In this document: positions 20,789 through 29,179 of the stretch, in pieces
Position numbering within the stretch: the first letter of the stretch is position 1
How the letters are laid out: each line of letters starts with the position of its first letter
NCBI GenBank assembly: GCA_015689645.1
Contig: WVSM01000003.1
Location: 62,001-126,000, forward strand
DNA: 64,000 nt
Reading direction: 5' to 3'
From: Rhodobacterales bacterium HKCCE4037
Lineage (GTDB): Bacteria > Pseudomonadota > Alphaproteobacteria > Rhodobacterales > Rhodobacteraceae
Made by a program: the position numbers and the translations under genes
Notes under the pieces: generated by a model
The model's database searches: none
What the model was told of the DNA's origin: nothing
What the model saw: only the letters and a program-made list of their open reading frames with translations

Positions 20789-21867
20789 GCTTCCACCACG
20801 GAGGTCACGAAGGGGCGCCTGGACTTAGGCGTCCTGAGACCGCCGAAACCGGCCTCGCGCAGCAGCTCTGCCACGCGCTCCACGCTGCGGACCTGACCGG
20901 TGCGCATCGCCATGCAGTAAAGGGCAAAGTAGCTGTCGCCGGCCCTGCAGCCGGTCATTGGTTCGCTGATGATGACCCGGCCTCTCGGAGGCAATGCGTC
21001 CCGGACACGGGCCAGCAGCTCCGCAACCGATGCATCGTCATGGTCGTAGAGCACCCGAACCAGCGTGATGACGTCCGCGCCCCGTGGCAAATTCCCATCA
21101 CGGAATGAACCGGAAAGGATCCGGGCGCGCGGCGGCAGATCCGTCACCCCGGCGGTGACGGCGGGCAGGTCGAACAGCGTCAGATCAAGCTTCGGGACCG
21201 TTTTGGCCACTGCCTTTACGAAAGCTCCCGTCCCGCCTCCGACATCCATCAGGTGTTCGGCACGGCTCAGATCGACAGCGGCAAGGGTATCTTCCGCGAC
21301 CAGCGCCATGCTGCCTTCCATCAATCGCGAATAGCGGGCCGCACGCGCGGGGTCCTGAGCGGCGCCGTCTCCGAAGACATATGGCCAGACTGCAGCAAGC
21401 TCCGTCTCGGTCTCGCCGCGGAAGAACGCCACAGGGTCCGATAGGTCGCGATAGAGGGTCTCATGGTGTCGGATCATGTCGGGCAGCCCGGGCACCGCCA
21501 GCAAAGCAGCGCCACGTGGGGTCAGTTTGACCTCGCGACGAACCGTGATCAGGCCAAGCGCAGCGCCGCCGTTCAGCAACACCTTCATCCGGCCTTCCGG
21601 AACGCGTACTGCCAATGCAAGGTCGAGCGGACTCTGCGGACCATCGGCGAGGCACTGCAGGATCTCCAGGTCGATGAGCGCAAGCAGGATCTGAGACTGA
21701 CAGAACCCGGCGACCAGGTCGAACATCCGCTCCCCCTCGCGACGGACGAGCCATCGCAGACCGGGGACAGACCTCGCGAACCGGTGGAACCGCCGGGACC
21801 CGGCGAGGCGGACAATCGGGCTTGCTCGGGATTGCTCCATCTCGCCTTGCACCGAAAGGTCGGTCAT
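20779..21867 (-). CDS. crtF: Demethylspheroidene O-methyltransferase
   Basis: CrtF methylates the C1 hydroxyl group of demethylspheroidene using S-adenosylmethionine. The 362-residue protein has a winged-helix dimerisation region (about 70-150, LLALIDLEILQCLADGP) and a methyltransferase fold with the SAM motif MDVGGGTGAFV. VRVLYDHDD and SEPMTGC are further class motifs. The ATG at 21867 lies one base after the crtE stop, so the two are cotranscribed and coupled; the frame is open upstream only because it lies over crtE. Confidence 0.95.
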   Translation of the reverse strand: MTDLSVQGEMEQSRASPIVRLAGSRRFHRFARSVPGLRWLVRREGERMFDLVAGFCQSQILLALIDLEILQCLADGPQSPLDLALAVRVPEGRMKVLLNGGAALGLITVRREVKLTPRGAALLAVPGLPDMIRHHETLYRDLSDPVAFFRGETETELAAVWPYVFGDGAAQDPARAARYSRLMEGSMALVAEDTLAAVDLSRAEHLMDVGGGTGAFVKAVAKTVPKLDLTLFDLPAVTAGVTDLPPRARILSGSFRDGNLPRGADVITLVRVLYDHDDASVAELLARVRDALPPRGRVIISEPMTGCRAGDSYFALYCMAMRTGQVRSVERVAELLREAGFGGLRTPKSRRPFVTSVVEAVR

Positions 21868-21868
21868 T

Positions 21869-22747
21869 TCACTCGCCGGGAACCGGGCGCAGGGCCCGCA
21901 CGGCATTCGGGACGATCCGGTCGGCATAAGCGCGCACGAGCCCGGCAAGGGCTGCCTCGCCGGGACACGATGGAATCGAGGCAATCGCCCCAGCCAGAAT
22001 ATCATCGAGGCGCCGCGCCGCACCCTCCAACCCATATTGCGCCACGGCCGAGGGGCGGCCGTTCAGATCATCCTGACCGACGGGCTTGCCCAATTCTTCC
22101 TGCGAGCAAAGTGCGTCCCGCAGGTCGTCTGCGACTTGGAAAGCTTCTCCGATCAGGGAGCCGAGGTCCTCCCATGGTGCCGGGTCCTGCCCTGCAGCGA
22201 TTGCGCCCATCTGGGTCGCCGCGCAAAAAAGCGCCCCGGTCTTCGCCTTGTGGTAGGCGGTCAGATCAATCTCGGTCTCGCTCTCCCAGCCCTGCCCGGC
22301 GCAGATTCCGTGCGGCGCGCCGCTCCGCATGGCGAGATGTGCCGTCAACTTCAGACCACGGCCTTCGACCCCGGTAGAGGCCCCCGCGATCACCTCGAAG
22401 GCCTTCAGGATCAGCGCATCGCCGGTCAGTACGGCGAGCGGCTGGGAGAATGCGACATGGACCGACGGCTTTCCACGTCTCAAATCGGCGTCGTCGAAAC
22501 AGGGAAGGTCGTCATGCACCAGGCTCGCGCAATGGATCAGCTCCAACGCCACGGCGGCGGCGTCGGTCAATTCTGGTTGATCTTCACCACACGCTGCGGC
22601 GACCGAAAGCAGAATGGTCGGCCGGATCCGCGCGCCTCCCGGCGTGACCGCGTAGCGCATCGCCCGACCCAGCCCTTCAGGCCCGGCACCGGTGCTGGCA
22701 GCCAGCACCCGTTCGATGGCCTCTTCGATTCGCTGGTGCAGCCCCAT
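21869..22747 (-). CDS. crtE: Geranylgeranyl diphosphate synthase
   Basis: Makes C20 geranylgeranyl diphosphate for carotenoids and the bacteriochlorophyll tail. The 292-residue trans-prenyltransferase has the first aspartate-rich motif HDDLPCFDDADLRRGKPSVH and the second in FQVADDLRDA. Two PpsR boxes lie in the region shared with the divergent crtD. Confidence 0.95.
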   Translation of the reverse strand: MGLHQRIEEAIERVLAASTGAGPEGLGRAMRYAVTPGGARIRPTILLSVAAACGEDQPELTDAAAVALELIHCASLVHDDLPCFDDADLRRGKPSVHVAFSQPLAVLTGDALILKAFEVIAGASTGVEGRGLKLTAHLAMRSGAPHGICAGQGWESETEIDLTAYHKAKTGALFCAATQMGAIAAGQDPAPWEDLGSLIGEAFQVADDLRDALCSQEELGKPVGQDDLNGRPSAVAQYGLEGAARRLDDILAGAIASIPSCPGEAALAGLVRAYADRIVPNAVRALRPVPGE

Positions 22748-22765
22748 GGCGTGCCCTCCGCTCTT

Positions 22766-22783
22766 TGTAAATTTAGCGAGACA
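22766..22783. promoter_or_regulatory. PpsR/CrtJ box 8 (crtE-crtD)
   Basis: TGT-N12-ACA (TGTAAATTTAGCGAGACA), 19 bases before the crtE ATG and 25 bases, start to start, from box 9. Confidence 0.8.
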
Positions 22784-22790
22784 GTATATC

Positions 22791-22808
22791 TGTCAATCAG
22801 ACTGGACA
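22791..22808. promoter_or_regulatory. PpsR/CrtJ box 9 (crtE-crtD)
   Basis: TGT-N12-ACA (TGTCAATCAGACTGGACA) between the divergent genes crtE and crtD, 46 bases before the crtD start. Confidence 0.8.
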
Positions 22809-22854
22809 TTCCGATGCATCAAGTCAACTATCGGATCGGGAGGTGTCCGCGACC

Positions 22855-24480
22855 GTGAGCCGGAACGTGATCGTCATAGGGGCCGGTATCGGTGGGCTGG
22901 TTGCGGCCCTCAGGCTTTCCCACGCGGGAGCGTCGGTAACCGTTCTGGAGGCCGCGTCCGGCCCGGGCGGCAAGATGCGTACGGTCCCTTCCGTTGCCGG
23001 CCCGGTGGATGCCGGGCCAACCGTTCTGACCCTTCGGGACGTTTTCGAAACGCTGTTCTCCGACGTCGGCGAGTCCCTCGCCGATCATCTGAACCTCAAA
23101 CCGCTCTCCTGCATCGCCCGGCATTTCTGGGAAGACGGAATGCGGCTGGACCTGCACGCCGACACGGAACGGACCGCGGCAGAAATCACCCATGTTTTCG
23201 GACGCCAGGCCGCCACCGACTTCGCCGCCTTCTCCGCCCGTGCCAAACGGCTGTTCGACGCGTTCGACGCGCCGATGATGCGGACGCCCGAGCCAAGCAG
23301 CCTTACGTTGGCCGCGCAGGTCCTGCGCCGCCCCTCCCTGATCGCAGACATGGCACCGGGCCGGTCCCTCGCACATCTTGCGTTCGACACGGTGCGCGAA
23401 CCGAAACTGGCACAGCTCCTTGCCCGCTACGCCACCTATGTCGGCGGCTCGCCCTGGGCGGCGCCTGCCCTGCTTGCACTGATCTGGGAGGCCGAGGCCC
23501 GTGGCGTCTGGGCGGTTGAAGGCGGAATGAAAGCCCTCGCTCGGACGATCGAGGCACTCGCCATCAAACGGGGCGCCGTTTTTCGGTACTCCACGCCGGT
23601 CCGCCGTCTCCTCACCTCTGGTCGGCGCGTGACCGGGGTCCTGACCGATGCCGGAGAGATGACGGCCGACGCGATCCTGTTCAACGGCGATCCGCGCGCC
23701 CTGCGCGAGGGAATGCTGGGAAGCACCACCAGAAATGCCGTGTCCCGGCAGGCCACTCAACCGCGCAGCCTGTCGGCCCATGTCGCCGCCTTTGCCGCCC
23801 GCGCCGTGGGGCCCGAGCTGAGCTACCACAACGTCTTCTTCGGCAAAGACCCTCGCGCCGAATTCGCAGCGTTGGAACAGGGCCAGGTGCCGGAGGACGC
23901 CACGCTCTACCTCTGCGCACAGGACCGCGCCGCCGGACCCGTGCAGGGTGTCGAGCGGTTCGAGATCATCCGGAACGCTCCGCCGCTGAGCCCCTCCAAC
24001 CCGCAACGGGAGGACCTTGAGAAATGTCTGTCACGGATAACCCGCCGCCTCGCCCGGTTCGGGCTGAGCTTCGATCCGCCGCCCGCAACGGAATGCCTGA
24101 CCAACCCGGAAGCCTTCGACGTAGCCTTTCCGGGGAGCCTCGGCAGCCTGTACGGGCGGAGCCCGAAAGGCCTGACCGCAGCACTGAAACGGCCGACGGC
24201 ACGCAGTCGTCAGCCGGGGCTCTACCTTTGCGGAGGAGGGACACATCCGGGGGCAGGCGTGCCGATGGCGGCGCTCTCAGGGATGCACGCGGCCGGGGCG
24301 ATCGCGACGGACCTTGCTTTCACCTCGACGTCCCGCCGGACGGCTACGCCTGGTGGTATGTCGACGGCATCTCCGACGACGGCAAGCGCGCCATCTCGGC
24401 CATCGGATTCATCGGATCGGTCTTCTCGCCCTGGTACGCATGGTCCGGGCGGCGGGACCCCGAGAACCACGTCTGCCTGA
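22855..24480 (+). CDS. crtD: 1-hydroxycarotenoid 3,4-desaturase (methoxyneurosporene dehydrogenase)
   Basis: CrtD introduces the C3-C4 double bond in the spheroidene pathway. The protein opens with the FAD-binding VIVIGAGIGGLVAALRLSHAG and closes its conserved part with LYLCGGGTHPGAGVPMAALSGMHAAGAI. A GTG start at 22855 places the dinucleotide fold at residue 5; GGGAGG lies upstream. A GTG at 22843 is possible. The frame runs 541 codons, longer than the usual 490-500: the last 45 or so residues, rich in Ser, Thr, Pro and Gly, lie over the 5' part of crtC in another frame and may be a by-product of that overlap. Confidence 0.92.
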   Translation: MSRNVIVIGAGIGGLVAALRLSHAGASVTVLEAASGPGGKMRTVPSVAGPVDAGPTVLTLRDVFETLFSDVGESLADHLNLKPLSCIARHFWEDGMRLDLHADTERTAAEITHVFGRQAATDFAAFSARAKRLFDAFDAPMMRTPEPSSLTLAAQVLRRPSLIADMAPGRSLAHLAFDTVREPKLAQLLARYATYVGGSPWAAPALLALIWEAEARGVWAVEGGMKALARTIEALAIKRGAVFRYSTPVRRLLTSGRRVTGVLTDAGEMTADAILFNGDPRALREGMLGSTTRNAVSRQATQPRSLSAHVAAFAARAVGPELSYHNVFFGKDPRAEFAALEQGQVPEDATLYLCAQDRAAGPVQGVERFEIIRNAPPLSPSNPQREDLEKCLSRITRRLARFGLSFDPPPATECLTNPEAFDVAFPGSLGSLYGRSPKGLTAALKRPTARSRQPGLYLCGGGTHPGAGVPMAALSGMHAAGAIATDLAFTSTSRRTATPGGMSTASPTTASAPSRPSDSSDRSSRPGTHGPGGGTPRTTSA

Positions 24481-25244
24481 ACGTCGGCACCTATGGCCCT
24501 GGCGGGCGGTTCACCATGACGGACCGGGGCCGCGCGGCTCTGCGCACCGCAAGGGACAGCTTTCAGGTAGGTCCGTCCTCAATGCGGTGGACCGGGTCGG
24601 AGCTGGCGATCGACATCGACGAGGTCAGTGGCCCGCCCGTCATCTCACGCGTGCGCGGACAGGTCCGGCTGCGGCCCTCCGGCATTACCTCCGTCGAGTT
24701 GCCGCTCACGCCGGACGGCGCCCATGTCTGGCGACCCTTCGCCCCGATCTGCGAGATCTCGGTCGACCTGGACGCGCCCGGCTGGCGCTGGAACGGCCAC
24801 GGCTATTTCGACGCCAACTTCGGCACCCGCGCGCTGGAGGCAGATTTCGACTTCTGGACGTGGGGCCGCTTCCCGACGCGGGACGGCGCCACGGTGATCT
24901 ACGATGCAGACCGGCGCGACGGCACCCACCTGTCGCGCGCCTTCCGCTTCACACCGGATGGTCACGCGGAACAGACCGAAGCCCCGCCACGCGTGGGGTT
25001 TCGCCGCTCGCTCTGGCAGGTCCGACGGGAGACCCGCGCCGATCCCGGCACCGTCCCTCGGCAAAGTCTGAACATGCTGGATGCGCCGTTCTATTCCCGC
25101 TCCACGGTCACGACTCGGCTGAACGGCGAAGAGGTGACCGGAGTGCACGAGGCATTGGACCTGCGACGCTTCCGGTCTGCCCTTCTCAAGCCAATGCTCG
25201 CCGTTCGCGTCCCGCGCCGCGCCGGCTGGCACTGGCCGGATTGA
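24228..25244 (+). CDS. crtC: Carotenoid 1,2-hydratase (hydroxyneurosporene synthase), start uncertain
   Basis: CrtC adds water across the C1-C2 bond of neurosporene. Recognisable CrtC sequence begins at about 24319 (HLDVPPDGYAWWYVDGISDDG) and goes on through FIGSVFSPWYAWSGRRDPENH to the end (HWPD). There is no ATG or GTG in frame anywhere near. The nearest start-like codon upstream is TTG at 24228; ATGs at 24093 and 24024 lie deep in crtD. Where the shorter Rhodobacter CrtC (281 residues) begins, there is no start codon here. The coding region therefore overlaps crtD in the -1 frame by about 160-250 bases. Its stop abuts the tspO stop with no gap. Confidence 0.85.
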   Translation: MRRRDTSGGRRADGGALRDARGRGDRDGPCFHLDVPPDGYAWWYVDGISDDGKRAISAIGFIGSVFSPWYAWSGRRDPENHVCLNVGTYGPGGRFTMTDRGRAALRTARDSFQVGPSSMRWTGSELAIDIDEVSGPPVISRVRGQVRLRPSGITSVELPLTPDGAHVWRPFAPICEISVDLDAPGWRWNGHGYFDANFGTRALEADFDFWTWGRFPTRDGATVIYDADRRDGTHLSRAFRFTPDGHAEQTEAPPRVGFRRSLWQVRRETRADPGTVPRQSLNMLDAPFYSRSTVTTRLNGEEVTGVHEALDLRRFRSALLKPMLAVRVPRRAGWHWPD

Positions 25245-25724
25245 TCAGAGCCGGTCCGGTCGCAGCGGCTCGACATCCGGGTTCAGCTTCCAGACTGAAT
25301 AGTTCAGCGCCCCGGCAACGGTGACCCACGCGAGATAGGGCACGAAGGCCAGCCCCGCCCAGACGTCCACCCGCCAGTGGAACACCAGCGCGCCCAGAAC
25401 CGCGAGCCACAACAGCGCCATCACCGGCAGCGCCGCCTTAAGCCGCCGAAGCCCGAAGAACACCGGCGTCCACAGCGCATTCAGCGAGATCTGCAACGCC
25501 CAGAAGGCCAGCGCCGGCCCGCTGCCCTCCATCCCAGCGACCCGTGCACCGGCAAAGGACATCAGCAGGTAGAGGATGTTCCAGACCACGGGGAAGACCC
25601 AGTTGGGCGGCACCCATGTCGGCTTGTTCAACCGGCGATACCAGTCACCCGGCGGGAAAAGGGCGCCGGTCGCTCCTGCTGCAAGGCAGGCGCCGAGAAA
25701 CACGAAAAACAGGAAAAGTGTCAT
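25245..25724 (-). CDS. tspO: TspO/CrtK tryptophan-rich sensory protein
   Basis: TspO is an outer-membrane tetrapyrrole-binding protein that in Rhodobacter tunes photosynthesis gene expression to oxygen. The 159-residue product has five helices and the family pattern LNKPTWVPPNWVFPVVWNILYLLM, ALNALWTPVFFGLRR, and NYSVWKLNP near the end. It lies downstream of crtIB on the same strand with a 53-base gap and converges on crtC with no spacer. Confidence 0.95.
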   Translation of the reverse strand: MTLFLFFVFLGACLAAGATGALFPPGDWYRRLNKPTWVPPNWVFPVVWNILYLLMSFAGARVAGMEGSGPALAFWALQISLNALWTPVFFGLRRLKAALPVMALLWLAVLGALVFHWRVDVWAGLAFVPYLAWVTVAGALNYSVWKLNPDVEPLRPDRL

Positions 25725-25777
25725 GGGGCGCGCTCCGGCTCTGGTTCAGGGAACACTTAGCGCGGAATTGGCTCCGG

Positions 25778-26812
25778 TCACAGGGCCGGTTCGCCTGCCG
25801 AAGTGCGGTGGGCCCCTTGACCGTCGCGGGCTTTCAGCTCCGCAAGGATACCCAGAAGCGCGTCGGCCCGGCCCTGCGCAGCCTCCGGTGCCCGCGCGGC
25901 CTCGACCAGGAACCGTGTCTCGTCCAGCGGCGGTGCATGAAGGATGGCCGAGGTCGGCATGACCAACCCCGCACCACTGCGCATCTGCGCCAAGGCAAGC
26001 GCCCGCAGCTTGAAAGCCGAAGACGTGTGCGCACGCCGCGTGACGCTGTCGCAACCAGCCGCCACAACCTCGCGCCCGATGCCATCGTAAATCAGCCGCG
26101 CGGCCCAGATGCCTGGCCTGGCACCCATCGGCAGCCGCGCAATCCCCGCTTCGGATCGCAGGTAGAGCCGCCGCGCCTCGCGCAGCAAGCGGCGGACCAT
26201 ATCGCGAATGGCCTCCGACGGCTGCGGATCGTGCAGAAAGGCGTCCGGGTCCAACCCGGCTTCGGCGAACCAGTCCAGCGGCAGATACAGCCGTCCGGCC
26301 CGTGCATCCTCGCCCACGTCCCGCGCAATGTTCGTCAACTGCATCGCGACACCGAGGTCGGCGGCGCGGGCCAACGCATCCGCATCCCGGACCCGCATCA
26401 GCACACACATCATCGCCCCCACCGCGCTGGCAACACGGGCGGAATAATCCCGGACACCACTCAAGCTCTGGTATCGGTCCCCGCGCGCATCCCAAGCCAG
26501 GCCCTCCAGCAGGGCTTCGGGCAAGACACGCGGCATGTCGAATTCCTCGACGATTGCCGCGAAGGCGCGATCAGCAGGCGCATTGCGCGGTCGACCGGCG
26601 TAGGCTGCATCCAAACGCTCGCCAAGGCTCAGGACGGCGGCGGTCTTCGCGTCGCCCTCGTCAACTGCGTCGTCGGCCAATCGGCAGAAGGCATAAAGTG
26701 CCAGCGCCGGATCGCGAACAGTGGCGGGAAGCAGACGCGAGGCGGAATGGAATGACAGTGAGCCCGTGCGGATCGCCTCGCGGCAATGGGCAAGGTCGGC
26801 CTCGGCAATCAT
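25778..26812 (-). CDS. crtB: Phytoene synthase
   Basis: Joins two geranylgeranyl diphosphates into phytoene. The 344-residue protein has both metal-binding motifs, FCRLADDAVDEGD and TNIARDVGEDARAGRLYLP, and the YCYxVAxxVG-like region DYSARVASAVGAMM. The ATG at 26812 overlaps the crtI stop as ATGA, the usual crtIB order. Confidence 0.95.
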   Translation of the reverse strand: MIAEADLAHCREAIRTGSLSFHSASRLLPATVRDPALALYAFCRLADDAVDEGDAKTAAVLSLGERLDAAYAGRPRNAPADRAFAAIVEEFDMPRVLPEALLEGLAWDARGDRYQSLSGVRDYSARVASAVGAMMCVLMRVRDADALARAADLGVAMQLTNIARDVGEDARAGRLYLPLDWFAEAGLDPDAFLHDPQPSEAIRDMVRRLLREARRLYLRSEAGIARLPMGARPGIWAARLIYDGIGREVVAAGCDSVTRRAHTSSAFKLRALALAQMRSGAGLVMPTSAILHAPPLDETRFLVEAARAPEAAQGRADALLGILAELKARDGQGAHRTSAGEPAL

Positions 26813-28329
26813 TCCGCCGCCAGCCTGATGTCATGCTGCGGAGCGTCCGGCACAAGTTGCCCCAACACCTCAGCCGAGGAAATGACCCCTGGCAGCCCGG
26901 CGCCCGGATGGGTGCCCGCTCCGACGAGGTAAAGGCCCTTCGCCTCTTCGCTGATATTGTGCGGCCGGAACCAGGCCGATTGCAGGATGCGCGGCTCGAT
27001 TGAAAAGCCACAACCGTGCGGTGACAGGTAGCGGCTCTCGAAATCCAGCGGCGTCAGGATGTGGCTGGCCGACACATGCGCCTCGAACCCGGGGATGTGT
27101 TGGTCCAGCACCTTGGCGACCTTCGCGCGGTACCTTTCGCGTTCCACGGTCCAATCGACGCTGTTCCAGCCCAGATGCGGCACAGGTGACAGCGCGTAGA
27201 ACGTATCGTCGCCCTCGGGTGCGACACCCGGATCGGTGACCGAGGGACGGTGCAAATAAAGGCTCATGTCTTCTGCCAACACACCGCGCCGGAAAATGTC
27301 GCGCAGCAACCCCTCGTAGCGGGGACCATTGATGATCGTGTGATGACCCACGTCCTGCCATTTCTGGCGGGTGCCCTTCGTGCCGAAATACCAGACGAAC
27401 AGCCCCATCGACCAGCGTTGACGGTTCAGCTTCGCGGGCGACCAGCGCCGTTTGCGACCTTTCACAAGCGAAGAATATGTGTGCCCCGCGTCGGCGTTGC
27501 TGACCACAAGCGGCGCAGAGACATGTTCGTTTCCACAGCGAACGCCAGTGACGCGGCCGCCTTCGACGCCGATTTCGTCCACCGTCACGCCAAGCCGCAC
27601 TTGCCCGCCCTGCGCTTCGATCACCCTCACCATGGCGTCGGCGATCGCCTGCACGCCGCCCATGGCATAGTGAACGCCGAATTCCTTTTCCAGATGGCTG
27701 ACGAGCGCATAGATCGACGTGACCCGCGCAGGATCGCCGCCGATGAACAGCGGATGGAAGCTCAGCGCCATGCGCAGGCGCTCGTCCTTCACATGCGCTC
27801 GAGCATGACCCAGGATCGACCGATCGGCCCGCAGCCGCGCGAAGGCCGGCAGCACCTTCAGCGTCTCGCGGATGTCATGCATCGGGACGCGTCCGAGCCG
27901 CTTGAACCCGACCTCGTAGCGCTTTTCCGCGCCCGTCAGAAACCGGAGGTAGCCGCGTATGTCTTGCGGTGAGAGGCGGCGCACTTCCTCGACCATGTGC
28001 TCGGTATCGCTGCAGGCGCGGAATCTTGCCCCGTCCGGCCATCGGATTTCGTAGAACGGGTCCATCGGCCGCAAATCGACATCGTCGTCGAAGACCCGCC
28101 CGGTGGCCTCCCAGAGCTCGCGGAAAACGTCCGGCATGGTTACGATTGTCGGACCGAGGTCGAAGCGATGCCCGCCGCGTACCACCGATGAACCGCGTCC
28201 GCCTGGACGGTCGAGCCGATCCAGAACGGTGACCCGCCAGCCCTTCGCACCCAGCCGCATGGCCGCGGCCAGACCGCCCAGTCCCGCCCCCACCACGATT
28301 GCCGAGTCATCGCCGGAATGTGTAAACAT
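26809..28329 (-). CDS. crtI: Phytoene desaturase (neurosporene-forming type expected)
   Basis: CrtI desaturates phytoene; in spheroidene producers three steps give neurosporene. The 506-residue flavoprotein has the N-terminal IVVGAGLGGLAAAMRLGAKGW and C-terminal FAD signature LYLVGAGTHPGAGLPGVISSA. Number of desaturation steps cannot be read from sequence; three is inferred from the presence of crtC, crtD, crtF and crtA. A PpsR box covers its start codon. Confidence 0.95.
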   Translation of the reverse strand: MFTHSGDDSAIVVGAGLGGLAAAMRLGAKGWRVTVLDRLDRPGGRGSSVVRGGHRFDLGPTIVTMPDVFRELWEATGRVFDDDVDLRPMDPFYEIRWPDGARFRACSDTEHMVEEVRRLSPQDIRGYLRFLTGAEKRYEVGFKRLGRVPMHDIRETLKVLPAFARLRADRSILGHARAHVKDERLRMALSFHPLFIGGDPARVTSIYALVSHLEKEFGVHYAMGGVQAIADAMVRVIEAQGGQVRLGVTVDEIGVEGGRVTGVRCGNEHVSAPLVVSNADAGHTYSSLVKGRKRRWSPAKLNRQRWSMGLFVWYFGTKGTRQKWQDVGHHTIINGPRYEGLLRDIFRRGVLAEDMSLYLHRPSVTDPGVAPEGDDTFYALSPVPHLGWNSVDWTVERERYRAKVAKVLDQHIPGFEAHVSASHILTPLDFESRYLSPHGCGFSIEPRILQSAWFRPHNISEEAKGLYLVGAGTHPGAGLPGVISSAEVLGQLVPDAPQHDIRLAAE

Positions 28330-28338
28330 GAGTTGACA
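28321..28338. promoter_or_regulatory. PpsR/CrtJ box 10, over the crtI start codon
   Basis: TGT-N12-ACA (TGTAAACATGAGTTGACA). The crtI ATG occupies 28329-28327, in the middle of the box. It is paired with box 11, 121 bases away start to start. Confidence 0.8.
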
Positions 28339-28441
28339 TTAGCGCCGGTAAACAAGTCTGGCAATGACTTCTCGCCCTTCCTGAAATGCACCAAGCGCCA
28401 AGTTTTAACTCCCAAATTTGCTTTTCAAATCAGGGTCGATG

Positions 28442-28459
28442 TGTCAGTCTTGATTGACA
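28442..28459. promoter_or_regulatory. PpsR/CrtJ box 11 (crtA upstream)
   Basis: TGTCAGTCTTGATTGACA, perfect TGTCA/TGACA arms, ending 15 bases before the crtA ATG. A distant pair in the crtA-crtI region, bound cooperatively, is known in Rhodobacter capsulatus. Confidence 0.85.
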
Positions 28460-28474
28460 GAAAGCAAAGTATAC

Positions 28475-29179
28475 ATGTCTCAATGCGTTACGCTCAGCCT
28501 CTACAGATTTGACCGGATCAGGGACCGGATGTGGGCGTTCGGCCAGATGGGCCTTGCACGCAGACCGCTCTCGCGGACGCCGGGGCTGAGGTTCTGGAAG
28601 CTCTGCGGCTCAGGCACCGGCGAGGGATTCACGCCAATTCCCAATACAGCGGTCTGGGCGATCCTTGCCGTCTGGGATAACGCCGAAGCGGCGGACCGCA
28701 CCGGGAAAGTGTTCGACCGTTTCGCCGCACGCGCATCGGAAAACTGGACGGTTCGACTCGTACCAACCTCGGCGCGAGGCCTCTGGTCCCGCAAGACGCC
28801 TTTCGATGTCACGCCCGACACGACCGCCAATTCCAACCCGGTCGCGGCCCTGACCCGGGCGACCATTCGCCCGCGCAAACTGCTGCGCTTCTGGGGCCGC
28901 TCGCCGGGCATCTCGCGTGTCATCGGCAACGATCCCGAGGTGCTTTTCAAGATCGGCATCGGCGAAGTGCCATGGCTGCACCAGGTAACTTTCTCGATCT
29001 GGCCCGATGCCGACGCAATGGCCCGGTTCGCCCGTCGCGGCCCCCATGCCGAAGCCATCCGCGCCGTACGGGACGAGGGCTGGTTTTCCGAAGAGCTCTA
29101 CGCCCGGTTCCGCGTGCTCGGCGAGGTCGGCACGTGGGACGGCCGATCCCCCCTTACACCGCAGCAGGAGGCCGCATGA
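28475..29179 (+). CDS. crtA: Spheroidene monooxygenase
   Basis: CrtA adds the C2 keto group, turning spheroidene into spheroidenone in the presence of oxygen. The 234-residue product starts MSQCVTLSLYRFDRIRDRMWAFGQM and has GLRFWKLCGSGTGEGFTP and PDADAMARFARRGPHAEAIRAV, typical of the family. The ATG at 28475 is used; an upstream in-frame TTG lies inside the PpsR box. Its stop overlaps the bchI start as ATGA. Confidence 0.95.
   Translation: MSQCVTLSLYRFDRIRDRMWAFGQMGLARRPLSRTPGLRFWKLCGSGTGEGFTPIPNTAVWAILAVWDNAEAADRTGKVFDRFAARASENWTVRLVPTSARGLWSRKTPFDVTPDTTANSNPVAALTRATIRPRKLLRFWGRSPGISRVIGNDPEVLFKIGIGEVPWLHQVTFSIWPDADAMARFARRGPHAEAIRAVRDEGWFSEELYARFRVLGEVGTWDGRSPLTPQQEAA

Noticed and set aside
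24330-24480. Ser/Thr/Pro/Gly-rich C-terminal tail of CrtD as a functional domain
   Set aside because: It lies over conserved CrtC coding sequence in another frame and has the composition expected of a shadow frame; kept only as an overlap effect.
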